Positions 1-12,200 of a stretch of DNA of 64,000 nucleotides are shown here, piece by piece. The position numbers and the translations under genes are program-made. The stretch is from the NCBI GenBank assembly GCA_036874045.1, contig JAZBRI010000009.1, positions 2,294,001 through 2,358,000 on the forward strand, written 5' to 3'. The notes below the pieces were generated by a model. It was not told where the DNA came from and ran no database searches. It saw only the letters and a list, made by a program, of their open reading frames with translations. Positions within the stretch are counted from its first letter, which is position 1. The number at the start of each line of letters is the position of its first letter. The DNA comes from Cymodocea nodosa (taxonomy: Eukaryota > Streptophyta > Magnoliopsida > Alismatales > Cymodoceaceae).

Positions 1-757
1 AGATAATAACAAAAAATAATAAGGATTATATGCACAAATTATGGCAGAATTATTGTAACACCTTGAAAGATAAATTAAGCTTGAGTACATTGCCCCTTTT
101 TTTATTTATTCATATATATATATTATGTATTACCTCCCACAATATCATCTTTTTACGTGATCACAATCCCTTGCTTAGGGGAAAGATAACCAGTTACTCA
201 ATGACAAGTGAGAATAGGTAATAATAATTTTTTTTTAAAAAATATAATCTAAATTACTTGCAAAATGAGTTTTCAGTCAGCACATCCCAAACCAGTTGGT
301 TTAAGTGACTAGGGTTTAAGATCCCCCAACGGACTTAATTACTCAAGTAATTATAGACAAAAAACAAATAAAAAATAAAACAAGACAATAAATTAAATTA
401 AAGGCAACCGCAAGACTTAATTTTTCTAACAGAATGTTAATAACTTTCCTTTAATAAAAAGTACATACTTTCTATGTATTTTCCTATTAAAATCTCTGTA
501 ATAGCATAGACATAAGTAAAAAAAATATAGTTGGCACTCATATTGAATCAATTTAACTGTCCTTAAGTAATCTTTTCTGAATTTTTCTTAAATAAATTGA
601 CTTCAATAAAAATCAGAATTTCATAAATTCCTAACTACCAAAAAACTGTAATTCGAAAATAGATATTTTGTTTTGTTTTGTTTTTTTTTTTTAATGATAA
701 AGACATTAAATTCTAAAACTACCTTATAACAAACCAAAATACAATGAACAAGACCAT
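1..757 (-). repeat. 3' non-coding part of Sirevirus-like copia remnant C1
   Basis: No gene is visible. The stretch lies downstream (element sense, minus strand) of the copia RNase H remnant at 758-1771. It is visibly similar to 53400-54000, which holds the same relative place in element C4: both share the block around 'cagtcagcacatc' and 'gtttaagatc'. I read it as the 3' non-coding region of a Sirevirus-like element whose far end lies outside the window. The open frame at 30-221 lies in AT-rich sequence and has no recognisable domain. Confidence 0.6.
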
Positions 758-1771
758 TTAAATATTAGATAACCTATAGATACCAAGTTCTAATCGCAAT
801 TTTGAGAAAGTATTTTCATCTAAGGGTTTTGTAAATAGATCTGCTAATTGTTCTGTGGTAGGAACAAAATTTAATACTATTTTTCCTTTTATAACATTAT
901 TCCTTAGAAAATGATGTCGAACTTCTATATCTTTTGCTCATGAATGTAACACAGGATTTTTAGATAAACTTATTACAGAACTACTATCATAGAAAATCTT
1001 AGTTGGTTCATAGACTAAATTAAAATCTTTTAAGGTTTGTCTAATCCACAGGATTTGAGCACAGCAAAGTGCAGCAGCTATATATTCAGCTTCAGTTATA
1101 GATAATGCTACACAATTTTGCTTTTTACTGAACCATGATACTAAAGAATTACCTAACAATTGGCAAGTGTCACTGATGCTTTTTCTTTCAGACTTACATC
1201 CTGTAAAATTAGCATCACTATAACCTACTAAGTTTAAAGAACTGTGTTTAAAGTAAAACAGTCCGAAATTGATGGTTCCTAATGGATATTTAAAAATTCG
1301 TTTAACAACAAGTAGGTGTGATTCCTTAGGATTAGATTGATATCTAGCACAAGTACACACACTAAACATAATATCTAGTTGGTTAGCTGTTAAATAGAGT
1401 AGCGAACCAATCATACTTCTATATTGTTTTACATCTACAGTTTTTCCAAAGTCATCTTTATCCAACTTGGTGATAATATTCATTGGTGTATTCTTTGTTT
1501 TAGTGTTGTCTAAACCAAACCTCTTTAATAAATCTTGAGTATATTTTTCTTGTGAAATAAAAGTACCCTGATCTAATTGCTTAATTTGTAAGCCTAGGAA
1601 AAATGATAGTTCACCCATCATACTCATTTCAAATTGATTAGCCATGTCTTTCGAAAAGGACTCAACTAATTTATCATTTATTGCTCCAAATATGATGTCA
1701 TCTACATAGATTTGAACTACTAATATATCTTTTTTTATCTTCTTTATAAAAAGAGTGTGATTATCCGACAT
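758..1771 (-). pseudogene. Ty1/copia reverse transcriptase C-part and RNase H (element C1)
   Basis: This is the C-terminal part of a copia Pol polyprotein, which in a live element copies retrotransposon RNA into DNA. The RT active-site motif YVDDIIFG lies near the start. It is followed by the usual plant copia blocks: SFFLGLQI, the GSLLYLTA segment, the RNase H segment ending YSDANFTGC, and TEAEYIA. One in-frame TGA at 938-940 interrupts the frame, replacing the Arg expected in the 'HSRTKH' segment. The same frame then continues through 'FTKPLDENTF' to a TAA at 758-760. The N-terminal half of RT, integrase and gag are absent. The frame begins right beside an LTR fragment (1755-1880), so an internal deletion is likely. 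The lineage call (Sirevirus-like) rests on similarity to C3 and C4 and is an inference. Confidence 0.9.
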
Positions 1772-1880
1772 AAAAATAAAACTTTCCGATAATCTGTTAA
1801 CTATTATACTTAGAGAATATTATGTAGACTTATTTAAATATGATAATAAAGCATATATCATCAAAATTAAATACCTAACA
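1755..1880 (-). repeat. Terminal fragment of a Sirevirus-like LTR (C1)
   Basis: Read on the minus strand it starts TGTTAGGTATTT and carries the 'TTTGATGAT...AAATAAGTCTA' block also seen at the ends of the LTRs at 23514, 24664 and 57302. It therefore looks like an intact outer LTR end joined by deletion to RT sequence. The adjoining base at 1881 is gypsy LTR sequence, so C1 appears to have inserted into that LTR. Confidence 0.65.
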
Positions 1881-1930
1881 TATGTTTTAAAGAATATTTT
1901 ATTATTTCCTAAATTACACGTGTTGAAACC
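1881..1930 (+). repeat. Left piece of older gypsy LTR (H), interrupted by element A
   Basis: These 50 bases match the reverse complement of the element A LTR (the segment next to 'ACACGTGTCGAAACC'). The match resumes at 19010 on the far side of element A. The last five bases, AAACC, are one copy of the target-site duplication. This shows that A landed inside an opposite-oriented LTR of its own family. Confidence 0.85.
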
Positions 1931-4048
1931 TGTTTGCGTTTTCCCAACACTACACTAGAAAAACTTGGATTTGTTACTTCTGTTTTTACTTAGTTAATTT
2001 ATCTTTATGCCTATTCTCTCTTTTAGAAGTAAACAAACAACCTTTAATACAGTTTAGATATTAATTCCAATTTGTACTTTAACTACAAGTGCACAATGTC
2101 TATTGTATTAGTGTGCAAGTATAGGTCGATCCTACAGGAAATTGCTGAAGAACTTGAGAACTGTTTGTTTGTTAACAATCAAATTTATATATTCAATAAG
2201 CTCTCCGTTGACTTACAGTTAACTCAACGGACTAAGTTCGTTGAGTTATGGCTAACTCAACGGACTAACCTCGTGGACTTAAGTTAACTCCACGAGCCTG
2301 TCTTTTCTTTTTAATACTGCTATTTATAGAGGAATTCGACCAACCATTGGGCGATTCCATAGATTATAAATAACATCAATTAAGCTCTTTAATGTTAGTT
2401 AACATTGGATTTATCATTAAGCAATACTAACATTCAGATAATTCAAATAGTAACCATTAAAATCTTTAAGTCTTTTGAACAAACCAATTTCAGTAAACTA
2501 TAAAACTAAAATAAACATAAAACAATCACAACACTAACAAAGATAACATTAATCACGATACAACACAAACAATACAACACTCAAATACAACATACAAACA
2601 TAGATAAATTGTTTTTGGTATTTTTGTTTTAATATGAACATGGAAATGGGCGAAAGGTGAAATGTAAAGTAATCTCACTTGGCAGTAAATACTTTTGACA
2701 CTACTTGCAATGCGATTACACCACTAAAAATTAAACCACTTACAATCCTGTCTCCTCTCCTTATAGAATCGCGAGTCCAGAATTGCAAGATGATCTCCTC
2801 TTCAGCATACAGGCATCAACCCGAAGCCAAGGCTAAAAGCTTTATAATCTCCTGAAATATGAGTCGGCGCTTAGTGAAAATGGCTTCCCTTCTCGCGACG
2901 CGATCACTCCTCACAGTGGTTGTCAAGCACTGTGTTTGGCTCGAAACCGACCCGACATTAGGCAAGTATCCTCACAGACCTCCGATGGTTGGTGATTATG
3001 GTGGTGATGATGATGGTTGGAGTAGAACTTTAGAGAATTGCGACGCCGATCCTCCTCCACACACACTATCTGTCCATCGATCACACACACACCTTTTTTT
3101 TTCTTCTTTTCTTTTATATTTCTTTGGTAGTAACTACTTCTACTTGAATGGTCGGTTGGATTTCCTTCATTCATATCAACGGCGATGCTTTCTTCTCCTG
3201 CGCGATACATGCAAACGTGGTTTTTTTCTCTTCCAACTATCTGTTCCTGCAACCGCTACAGTGGCATATTAGAAAATATAAAGAAATAAGCTGCTAACAT
3301 AACGCGTTACCTTAGTGTATATTCATGTAACTCAATGCGTACAGTTATGCTAACTTAACGAGTTAAACATGTGCATCTCACGTGATATACTAAAGCATTT
3401 AAATTCAACACGTGCATAAATTTAACTATCCAATGGTCAGGTGCATTTTGGATACTTAAAAACTTAACTATCCGATTCTAAGATGCATTTCGGATAGTTA
3501 CAAATAACTCACCAATATATAACTTAAGTAAAACTACTAGATCTCGACATGTGTTAGCAGTAGTTTAATCATAAAATAACATTTCGGAGAGTTACAGGTC
3601 TAACTATCCGATGCTCAAATGCATTTCGGATAGTTACAGCTAACTCACTAAAAATCCACTTAAGTCATGCATTATGGTTTCGACACGTGTACTTCAGGAA
3701 ATAATAAAATATTCTCTCAAAACATAACTGTTCAGCAATTTAAATATAACTATCTGATACATGTTCGATTTGTTAAACATAACTGTCTGAATATGTTCGG
3801 TATGTTAAACATAACTGTCCAAAATATCAGAAAATTCAAATACTTAAGAATTTCACAGCTTGCAACTTACCGACAGTTCAGAAATGTACTAAATTAACAT
3901 TAATTCCCCCAAATTAAGCAGATTCTTCAATTAAAGCATATAATAGTGCAATTATAACATAATGGCTTAATTTTTATATGATAAGCTAAATATTATGCAA
4001 TTAACCATCATTTAACCGTTAATAATATGCACTTTTTCATTCTAAATA
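1931..4048 (-). repeat. 3' LTR of element A (2118 bp)
   Basis: It begins TGTTTGCG on the plus strand and ends TCTAAATA; the partner LTR ends TCTAAACA, so one terminal base has changed. It is rich in short hairpins. One has 10-nt arms at 2220-2229 and 2239-2248 (TAACTCAACG / CGTTGAGTTA). Another has 11-nt arms at 3601-3611 and 3626-3636 (TAACTATCCGA / TCGGATAGTTA). The open frame at 2859-3272 (starting MSRRLVKMASLL) also exists in the other LTR, but it is LTR sequence with no known domain, so I do not call a gene. Confidence 0.93.
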
Positions 4049-4060
4049 CTTCCCCCGTAC
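4049..4060 (-). other. Polypurine tract 1 of element A
   Basis: On the minus strand the sequence next to the 3' LTR reads GTACGGGGGAAG. This is the place and composition expected for the tract that primes plus-strand DNA synthesis. It is preceded by a short hairpin at 4067-4086. Confidence 0.8.
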
Positions 4061-4066
4061 CTAAAT

Positions 4067-4086
4067 TTTGCTAGTCCCTTAGCAAA
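4067..4086 (-). other. Short perfect hairpin beside purine tract 1
   Basis: The arms TTTGCTA and TAGCAAA flank a 6-nt loop (gtccct). The same hairpin with a changed loop lies at the matching place in element G2 (about 44568-44588), next to its 3' LTR. Conservation in two elements with different LTRs suggests a role at the RNA or reverse-transcription level, which is an inference. Confidence 0.7.
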
Positions 4087-5357
4087 CTAAGATCTAATTA
4101 ATTGGTCTTTAAAAGTGCTAGAATTAATTCTTCCCCTTTGTTTTTCTTCTATTTAGCATAAAAATATATTCTGTATGTTTCAGTAATCAACCTGCAAATA
4201 TACTTAGAATATATGTAAATTACATACAAAGTATATCATCATCACATAGGTGTTAATTATATTATCGTTTGTTCTTCTTTTCATCATCTATCATCCTGAA
4301 TTTTCCAATAAGATTTCTAGAAGAAATTTCAACAACATACGAATCAAAGTACAATACAATTCAATTTGATTAAGACAAGTAGAATAAAGAATTGTATCTC
4401 TATTAAACAACTTCAAAAGTCAATTCTAGATTCATATTACAGCAATTCTAGATAACATAAAATATACTCGATTCATAAGATATCTGTATTTCACAAAACA
4501 CTTGTATCTTTTCAGAACAGTATATGTATATTTTTTTCTCTCTTTTTTTTCTTTTTTTTTTTTACTTTAAAAGTTAATTTGACAAGCTTGAATAATACAA
4601 GAGCTTTCTAATGTACCCATGTAACGAGCTTTCAGTCAACAATCCCAGATTTGATTAGGATCTTAGGTTGCCAGATTTCAAGAGTCCTTTTTCAAGTCAA
4701 CAATCCTTACATACCTATCTACTCAAGTACAAAAGGCTCGTGATCAAACAAGTCAATAAACTCTCAAAATTTTCTCTTTTTTTTTTTTTTTTTTTAAAAT
4801 ACTACAAACACAAGACAAAACATTAATCACATACTGTATATGTACGTATTTTATTAATACAGATGTAGTCCTGCTTATAGTCCTACTTCTATCATTTACT
4901 GAAAATATGAATCCATAGCAATAAGCTCATACTTTTTTTGTAGTTTAGTAAGATCTACACAAATCATTCTGCAAGATCAATCAGTCAAATTAAATGTATC
5001 TTTAATCATATGTGTTTCATTTAATCTAGAATTCACATTTCAGCTCTTTCAGGACTTTAGATAATTTACTAATTTTTTCATTAAGCATTCTGATTTCATT
5101 TTAAAATCGTGAAACGGTTAAACTCATGAAATTCAGAAAAAAACATAAGATACTATATCTAGATTTGCATAAATAGTAAATTCAATAGCATCTTATATAG
5201 CCTTCTAAATATAACATTCAAGGAGTTTATAAAAAATTTATAGTCTCATTTATCGGATAGTTACAGTAAGTTCATAAAAATTTTCAATTTCCTCAAAACT
5301 TTGCAATACTATTTTAATTTCTTTAATTAACAAACTTACATGGCTGTTACTTTAATT
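4087..5357 (-). repeat. 3' non-coding region of element A, shared with copia element C3
   Basis: No gene is seen. The part from about 4300 to 5000 resembles 30290-30950 of element C3 in the same orientation. Examples are 'gagctttctaatgtaccc', 'caatccttacatacctatct' and 'aaaggctcgtgatcaaac', which follow each other in the same order in both. Long T tracts lie near 4535-4565 and 4775-4795. Confidence 0.75.
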
Positions 5358-5395
5358 ACCTCCCCCCATACCTATATTTTGCATTGTCCTCAATG
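5358..5395 (-). other. Second purine tract plus hairpin in element A
   Basis: On the minus strand a hairpin CATTG-agga-CAATG (5382-5395) precedes the G-rich tract TATGGGGGGAGGT (5358-5370). This repeats the hairpin-plus-tract layout at 4049-4086, about 1.3 kb closer to the coding region. A related palindrome, in 'ttaccctcaatgta', is at about 45560 in G2. Confidence 0.65.
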
Positions 5396-5794
5396 TAAAA
5401 GATTTCACAATAAGTACAGTAATTGTAGCAGGCATGAATACAGTTTTGTTTGATTTAAAATTCAGGATGAGTAATTAGTTACATACCTTGTTTCATTTGT
5501 ATCTCCTTCTGAATATTCTGATTTTTGATTCTGAAAAACTTTTCATTCATAGATAAAAGCAAAATATAAAATAAAATAACATTTAATAGATATTAATAAA
5601 TCAGTGTCTTGTGTGGAACCCAGGCTCCTATGCCTTTGGTGGCTCACAAGCAAGCCAGTTGGTTTCCCAAAATAGATACCAACAAACTAGATTGATATTT
5701 TATTTTATTTTTTATAAAATAAAATGAAAACTATATTTTTTTTTCTAAAAATCAATGTAGAATACACACAACATTAAACACACAAAATCACAGC

Positions 5795-6933
5795 TTAAGA
5801 ACATGATTGAAAAGTAGAAACAAATGGAATAAACATGTCAGTCCAAACAAACTTTTTAGGTATAGTTCTTCTTGCTATTAATTCTGTTTTAATGCAATTC
5901 TTGTTCCTTCTTAATTTGTAAACATGTAATATATTATAAATTCTAAATACAAGTGTATTACCATTAATGATATGAAATGCAGAAAGGGATCCTTTTTGGT
6001 TCCAAGGTAATGTAGCAGTTTCTATTTCTACATCTATTTCAATATACTCCTCTTCCCACTTCCATTCATTTATGTCTTCCATAATCCATATTTGAAATTT
6101 CATCAGTTCCTCCCACCATCTTATCAGACATAAAGTAGGATCATCTTCTTCATTATATCACATTCATATTTGAATTTTATTAAATTCTGTAGATAGTGGT
6201 TTAGCTATTTCACTCGGTACAGGTAAAATTTCTATATATTCATCATAACTATCTATGCTCACTATGTATAAATCAGATCCATATGCTATTGATATCTCTG
6301 TGACTAGATATATATATCCATCAAGTATGACATGTGTTTGGTTAATTAATGATTTTTGTCCTAGATATATCATAATATTTTCATTCCAAGATCTATTCAG
6401 AAAATATACACACTTAAGCGTAAATCTTCACCCCAATTTCCTGTAGGTCTCCAATAATATAATTTTTCAGGAATTGCAGAATTTTTATCAGAAAATATTA
6501 AAGCTAACCTACAATTTACAGTTGGTGCTTCAAATCTATTAGGTCTTCCTATATTCCATTCTTCTCCTGTTATAGGATTTCTTATCAAAATATCAAGTAA
6601 TAATAAACTTGCATACCTTGGTCTCGTCTTGTATATAATTAATCATTCATCTATCCCCATAATATGATTTATTCCTTCTAATGCATTAGGTGGAATTCCA
6701 GTAGTTTCTTCCATAGCCAGATATTCATGGTTAATTGAACAACGATTAAATGACCTCCATATGAATCTATCTCTAATCTTAGTCATTTTTGCAGCTTGTA
6801 GTCCTTGAAAATATTTTTCTTCAATACAGTCTTTAATTTCCTTTGATACATAACACAACCTGCATAGATCTTTAGCTGACAAGTTACTTAGTACTTCCCT
6901 TAGTGCATCCAATGGTAATTGCATCAATTCCAT
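5795..6933 (-). pseudogene. F-box-like reading frame captured inside element A (broken)
   Basis: The first 40 residues from the ATG at 6931-6933 read like an F-box: LPLDALREVLSNLSAKDLCR, then LCYVSKEIKDC. In plants this domain bridges target proteins to SCF ubiquitin ligases through SKP1. Downstream segments look like the F-box-associated region: 'IRNPITGEEW' at about 6555 and 'KFQIWIMEDI..W' near 6090. The frame is broken by a TGA at 6643 (it continues in the same frame), then stops and frame changes near 6375-6400 and at 6104-6164. The last piece ends at 5795. It lies within the LTR pair on the element's coding strand, between the displaced gag and the 3' non-coding region, with no introns evident. 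Host-gene capture is the simplest reading. The F-box call rests on pattern recognition only. Confidence 0.65.
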
Positions 6934-7135
6934 TTGTCGATTCTGTATAACACAAACAAAAATTTAGTAGAGACATAAATTAAAATAACTACTGCACACC
7001 CTTGTGGAGTTATTAAATAACTCAACGGACTAAGTTCGTTGAATTAAGGACTAACTCTACGATACTATTAACTAAAAATAAAATAAAATAAAATAAACAT
7101 ATATACATACAGATAGTTGCTTCAGATATGCTGCT

Positions 7136-8479
7136 TCATTCAGCTACCCTCCCAGAAGAGGTATCAATTTCATTAACCGTTCTATTAACAGGATTAGGTA
7201 TAGCTTGTATTGGCAATCCTCCAATAGGTCTACCTTCCATTGGTTCCTTCTGTCTAAGTGATATATTTCTATTCTGATTTTGAATTGCAGTATTTCCAAA
7301 TACAAAATCTAGACGATTGTTTAATTGTTGGATTATCTTTTCTAATTTCTCTATTCTATATCCTTGTTCAATTAATACTTTATAACTTATATTCTTCTCA
7401 TTTATATTTTCTCCTCCCTGGAAATTGTTGTTTCTCCAAGATAAATTTGGGTGATTTCTCCAATTAGGATTATAAGAATTTCCCAAGTTATCTCTCTGGT
7501 TTCTAGCATAAATAATATCTAAGTCATTTATGTTTGCATTCTTTTCTGCTAGCTTTTGATTTAATGATAACTCTTCTATTTTCTTTGTTAATTCATTTAA
7601 TTTCACCTCAAGCATAGTATTTGAATCTATTTCATGCATTCCTCTTGGCAATATTTTTTTATCTATAATAGCTTCAACCGAATTTTCCCACTATGCAGTT
7701 CTTTTTGCAAAGTTTTCCAAATATGTCCATGCTTCTTCACTACATAACTTTAAAAATCCATTTTGACAAGTAGATTCTAATAAAGATTTCGTTGAAACAT
7801 CTATGCCTTCATAAATTATACCTATTAATTGTGCTTTACTCATTGCATGATGTGGACATTGAGTCAATAAATCTTTAAATCTTTCAAAATATTTCTAGAA
7901 TGATTCACCTTGTTTTTGGCTACACATTAATATTTCTTTTTTCTTTTTAATCGTTTGATGTGTTGGATAATATTTTTCCAAAAAAATAGAGCAAAATTCA
8001 GTCCATGTAGAAATTGAATCAGGCGATAGAGTATATAACCATCTCTTAGCCGTGTCTTTTAAAGAAAAAGGGATATATCTAAGTTTAATAGCATCTATAC
8101 TCATGTTCGGCATTTTCATCATTTGACAAACTTCGTTAAATTCTCTAAGGAAATAATAGGCATCCTCTCTTTCTAATCCATGAAAATGTGGCAATTAACT
8201 AATATAATTAGATTTCAGTTCAAACCTATCTCCCTCAAAGTTTGGCAATCGAATACATGAAGGTTCATCAACTAATTCAGGATACAGAATCTCTCCTAAT
8301 GATTTTTCTACTGGAGCAACCATCTCTACGTTCTCTTTTAAAGAAAGGTTAGCTACACCCCAAAGAATTTCGTTAAAGTTCAGTTCAAAAAATTTGTCAA
8401 TACTCCTCTGCAATGAAAATTCATAGGTAGGTGTTCTTACTAATCGTTTAGTGCTTAGAGAACGAGTCCATGTGCTCAT
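7136..8479 (-). pseudogene. Second, displaced Athila-type gag in element A
   Basis: Starting from the ATG at 8477-8479, one frame runs to a stop at 7136 with three internal stops (near 8192, 7880 and 7693). It carries the Athila-type capsid segment: FHGLERED, LREFNEVC, then 'IPFSLKDTAKRWLYTL' and 'FLEKYYPT'. Later comes a 'SYNPNWRNHPNLSW' block typical of Athila gag C-terminal halves. Gag normally forms the particle and lies just after the primer site, upstream of protease. Here it lies downstream of integrase and ORF-X. The gag normally expected near the primer site is reduced to a zinc-knuckle remnant (16073-16870). Element A may therefore be a recombinant of two elements, or gag may have been moved. 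Confidence 0.85.
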
Positions 8480-9412
8480 AAATAAATAGCAAAAGATTAA
8501 TTACATACTAGTCTGAAGCTTTCCATTCAATAAATATTTGTTGTCGGATGAAGTTGAATCAACTGCTTCTCCTTCTAGTTCCTCCAACGCATTCTCATTT
8601 CTTTTAAAAGTGCTGATAACTCGTAAATAACATTCTATTTTATATATAAAGTGAATAAATCTCATTGCAAGAACGTGGCTTGCAACGTGTATCGTGGTTC
8701 CTATTTTTATGGGTACGTGTACCACTACTAATTTCAAATTTTGGTAACCGCTAAACCGACGAAGTTTCGTTCGTGGTTAAAAGAATAACCATTCTGCTTA
8801 ATCCACGAACTAACCTCGTTGAGTTATAGATAACTCAACAGAATACAGTCGGTTACTATTGCTAACTCCACGGACTAACTTCGTTGAGTTATTGATAACT
8901 CAACGGAGTGACCTTACATTATATTACTGACCTCGTGGAGTTACTTTTAAGTCAACAGACTTACTTCGTTGAGTTAACACTTGGCAACTTCTAAGTTTTA
9001 CTCTCGTAAGTTCCTCTCTATTCTTTTTTTTTTTTTTTCATTCTGCTAACTGAAATAAAGTTAAATCTATGTCATTAATGCATCATTCTAATTAAAATAT
9101 GTTTAAATCTGAACATTATATAAAGATTTAACTTGTAGGTCATTTTATATTATGCAGAATTTACATTTTACCTTACAACATGCAGAAATTTTTAAGCAGT
9201 TATTCTGTCATTCAGCAAATTGTAAATCTGTTACATATTCATTCATAAAGTTCCACAAATTACCTAATATTCAATAAATTCCATTCATTTCACATCCAAA
9301 ACATGTATGAAAATTGCATCTGAAAAATTATATTCATTAATATGAATCAATTACATTACAAGTATATCATACAATTTCATACAATTTTACACAGGTAGAC
9401 GAACAATACAAT
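8480..9412 (-). repeat. Non-coding spacer in element A with CGTTGAGTTA palindromes
   Basis: No gene is seen. Between about 8800 and 8980 the decamer CGTTGAGTTA and its complement TAACTCAACG alternate several times, with related 'gtggagtta' variants. The same motif is abundant in the LTRs of A and in the Sirevirus-like LTRs. The rest is AT-rich leader- or spacer-like sequence. Confidence 0.6.
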
Positions 9413-11637
9413 TTAATCTCTTTGCCTAAGTTCATCTACTTCCTTTTGAAGTTTTTCTAATTGAAGTTCTAATTGATTAATCCTCTCTACTGCTCCTGTA
9501 ATTCCTCCAAAAAGTACAGCTAGTTCTGCAGCTACAAAATTTCTGTATTCTTTCACTGAAATGGTTCTAGATCTGATCCTTTTTGATGTCCATTTCGTGA
9601 AATCAATACAGTCCACTATCACAGCGGAATCAAATCTCCATAAAATAATTTCTTCTTCACTATTTTTAGCTTGGAGATAAAAACTGCAAACCAATTTATT
9701 TGGATCTTATTTACAACTGCATATGTGGCCCATTTGACAAATTGACTTAATTCTATATCATGGCACTGTTGTTGATAGACATTCTTAATCAGAATGTTAG
9801 CTACCAGGTGTGCTTTACCATTTAAATGCTTCAATCTGTTTAATAATGGCACACCAAGATTGATAGCTAAACAATCCTTAATTTGCTGTTCAGTCCATTC
9901 AACTGCAGTTGTATCTTCCAAAATTGTTATTCCTTCATTCTTTAAACCAAAAATGTTGTGGAGAAGCTTTGGTGTTATCTGTACATCAGCTTCCTCCACA
10001 TTGGAAATTAATCCTCTTTCTCCTTCTTTTAAATTTGCATAAAAACAGGGCACTAAATTCTCATATACCGCATGCCCTCTTTCTTGAGAAATGAATTGCA
10101 ATAGACCTTGGAATTCAAATAAATCTTTGATTTCTTGCATTCCATCCCAATTTACTGGTCTACTGTAAATAATGTCGTAACCCCTTATTTCTTGGTATTT
10201 GGTGTAAGCTTCTTGACTACAAAAATGTACTTCATTCAAAATTGTTGTTTCAGTCGGGTCAGGAAGGTGACTTTGTTGCTCTAGAGGGGTTTGCTCTTGC
10301 TCTTCCTCTTCTATAAGCTGCATTTGAATATTTTCTACAGATTCCTGAATTTCTGTTTCTGTTTGTGGTGGTGAGCCGGCAGAACTCTCCACTCTATCTT
10401 GAATTCTCTCCATAAATTGCTGAAGAGTTTCTTGTTCTTTAATGGAATCTGTAAAATTATTTTTATCCAAATGGCTTCTTTTAGCCTCTTCATTTTCTGT
10501 TCTTTCTCCTTCCTCCTAATTACCAATTTGTTCTGTTACTGTTCTTTCTGATTCTGTAACAAATTGGGATGGAGTCATGGGCAATTCAGTTTCTGCCCAA
10601 TTTTTTGTTTCTTCTTGTACAGGCTACAGACTAATTTCAGCCTGATTTTCTTCTTTTCTTTGCTCCTGCTGCTGCAGCTCCTCCTGCTTCTCAAAATCGA
10701 ATAGCAGGTTAATAAAAATCTGCTCCACAGGCCTTGTAAAAATTGGTACTTCAGATTTAATTTCCTCATATTCAGGCACTTTTTCTTTTCCTTTCTTTTT
10801 TCTGATTAGTTTTGCTTGTTCTTCCTCTTCATCTTCTGAAATTAAATCTACAAAAGTAGGCTCTACAAGCCTTCGAGCCACAGGTACTAGCTCTTCCTAT
10901 TTAATTTTTTCTATAATTACTGATCTCGAAGGACCAGCCTCAACTTCTCTTGCAGTACTTGATTTAGCTGCTGCCTGATGCTATTCAACCTTTATTCTGT
11001 ACTAGGCCCTCAACTTTTCTTTGACCCTTTTTTTCTTAATGGCATCATATAAAATATGTGCCTTAGCTGTAGCTATTTCTTCGTTATCACCTTGGTCTCT
11101 TGCTGTTTTGACCAAGCTAGTAAACTCTTTCTCTTCTTCATTAGTTATCGGCCAAGCAAATGCTACTCGTGACAATGACTCTGTTGGCTGAACTAGAAGT
11201 CCTGACTGTTGTTCCTTAGGAGCAGGTCTTTCAGCAATCGGCTCTTCCTGTTCTTCAGTTGCCTCTTCTTCATTTTCTTTTCTTTCTTGCTCCCAGATCG
11301 CCCATCTAGCTCGTCTACAGATACATCTTTTGAACCAAAGATGGGATTTACGTTGGATTAATTCTAGGGCAACTTCATTACTTGGCCGCATCTTTCTTTC
11401 TTTACTTACTGCAATTTCAGTTGCCACTCTAATTCGTGTCTCCATTATTTGTGGTATCTGTATTTCTAACTCAACCAAAATTTTTCTCAAGTTAAAGAGT
11501 TTTGATTCTACCTTCTGTAGCTCTTTCTCTCTTGTTGTATTCTTGATCTTCTACCGCGTGTGCCACTCTTCAGATTTCTTTAGAAACTGTGCGGTGTCCA
11601 TTGCCTCTTCCCAGAATTCAAGCTTCATCTTCCTCAT
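9413..11637 (-). pseudogene. ORF-X of element A: accessory retrotransposon protein of unknown function
   Basis: From the ATG at 11635-11637 one frame runs to about 9620 with roughly six in-frame stops, then a frameshift to the frame ending at 9413. The product has an acidic, Gln/Glu-rich middle and a globular part (9720-10260) with 'KYQEIRGYDIIYSRPVNW', 'IKDLFEFQGLLQF', 'FYANLKEGERG' and 'LLHNIFGLKNEGI'. A short coiled-coil tail (INQLELQLEKLQKEVDELRQ) ends it. The globular part resembles what is annotated in plants as a 'putative plant transposon protein' domain, common in Athila-type elements; that family call is from memory. A homologous frame with the same segment order lies in copia element C3 (27094-29644). 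It follows integrase in element order, where other plant elements carry envelope-like ORFs. I see no clear signal peptide or membrane span. Confidence 0.75.
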
Positions 11638-12200
11638 CGTGGAGTTACACAACAGCACAGAATCGCTTTGATTTCTACTGTTCTAGATTCTAAATGATTT
11701 GCCGGATAATGCCCCCAAAACCATAGGTTTTAGTTTAAACAAGCCCTAAGTTTAGGTGGGTAATTGGGTCATTTCCCGAACCAACTATTATTATTTTATC
11801 TACAGTCTTAGTTAAGCGTAACTCAACGGACTAACTCAAGACTCAACAGAGTAAGCTCGTTGAGTTAAGCGTAACTTAACGGACTCCCCATACAAGCAAA
11901 TATAATAATAAAAATATTACAGATAATAGTTTTTTGTTTTTTTACCGATTTAACCGATACTATGTTTTGGTCAGACCTAAATTTATTTTTTTATTTTTTT
12001 ATTTTTCTTTCGGTTGAACCGATACTATGTTTCGATAAAACCAACATATTTTTTTTTTTGAAAATTAATATACATATATTTTTATATTCCGGTCATACCG
12101 ATGGATCTAGTCAGTTGAACCGCATCGATTTTTATGTTATATATATTTTTTTAATGTTTTTTTTTATTATATATATATAAACATAAAAACTGATTTCTTA
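11638..12200 (-). repeat. Spacer between integrase and ORF-X in element A
   Basis: No gene is seen. It holds CGTTGAGTTA-type palindromes around 11815-11885 and very T-rich stretches at 11930-12180, including 'accgat' repeats spaced by T runs. Confidence 0.5.

Noticed and set aside
2859..3272. Open frame starting MSRRLVKMASLL, present in both A LTRs (also 17891-18292) and partly in LTR H
   Set aside because: It lies within LTR sequence, has no recognisable domain, overlaps an equally long frame on the other strand, and its conservation is explained by LTR identity.
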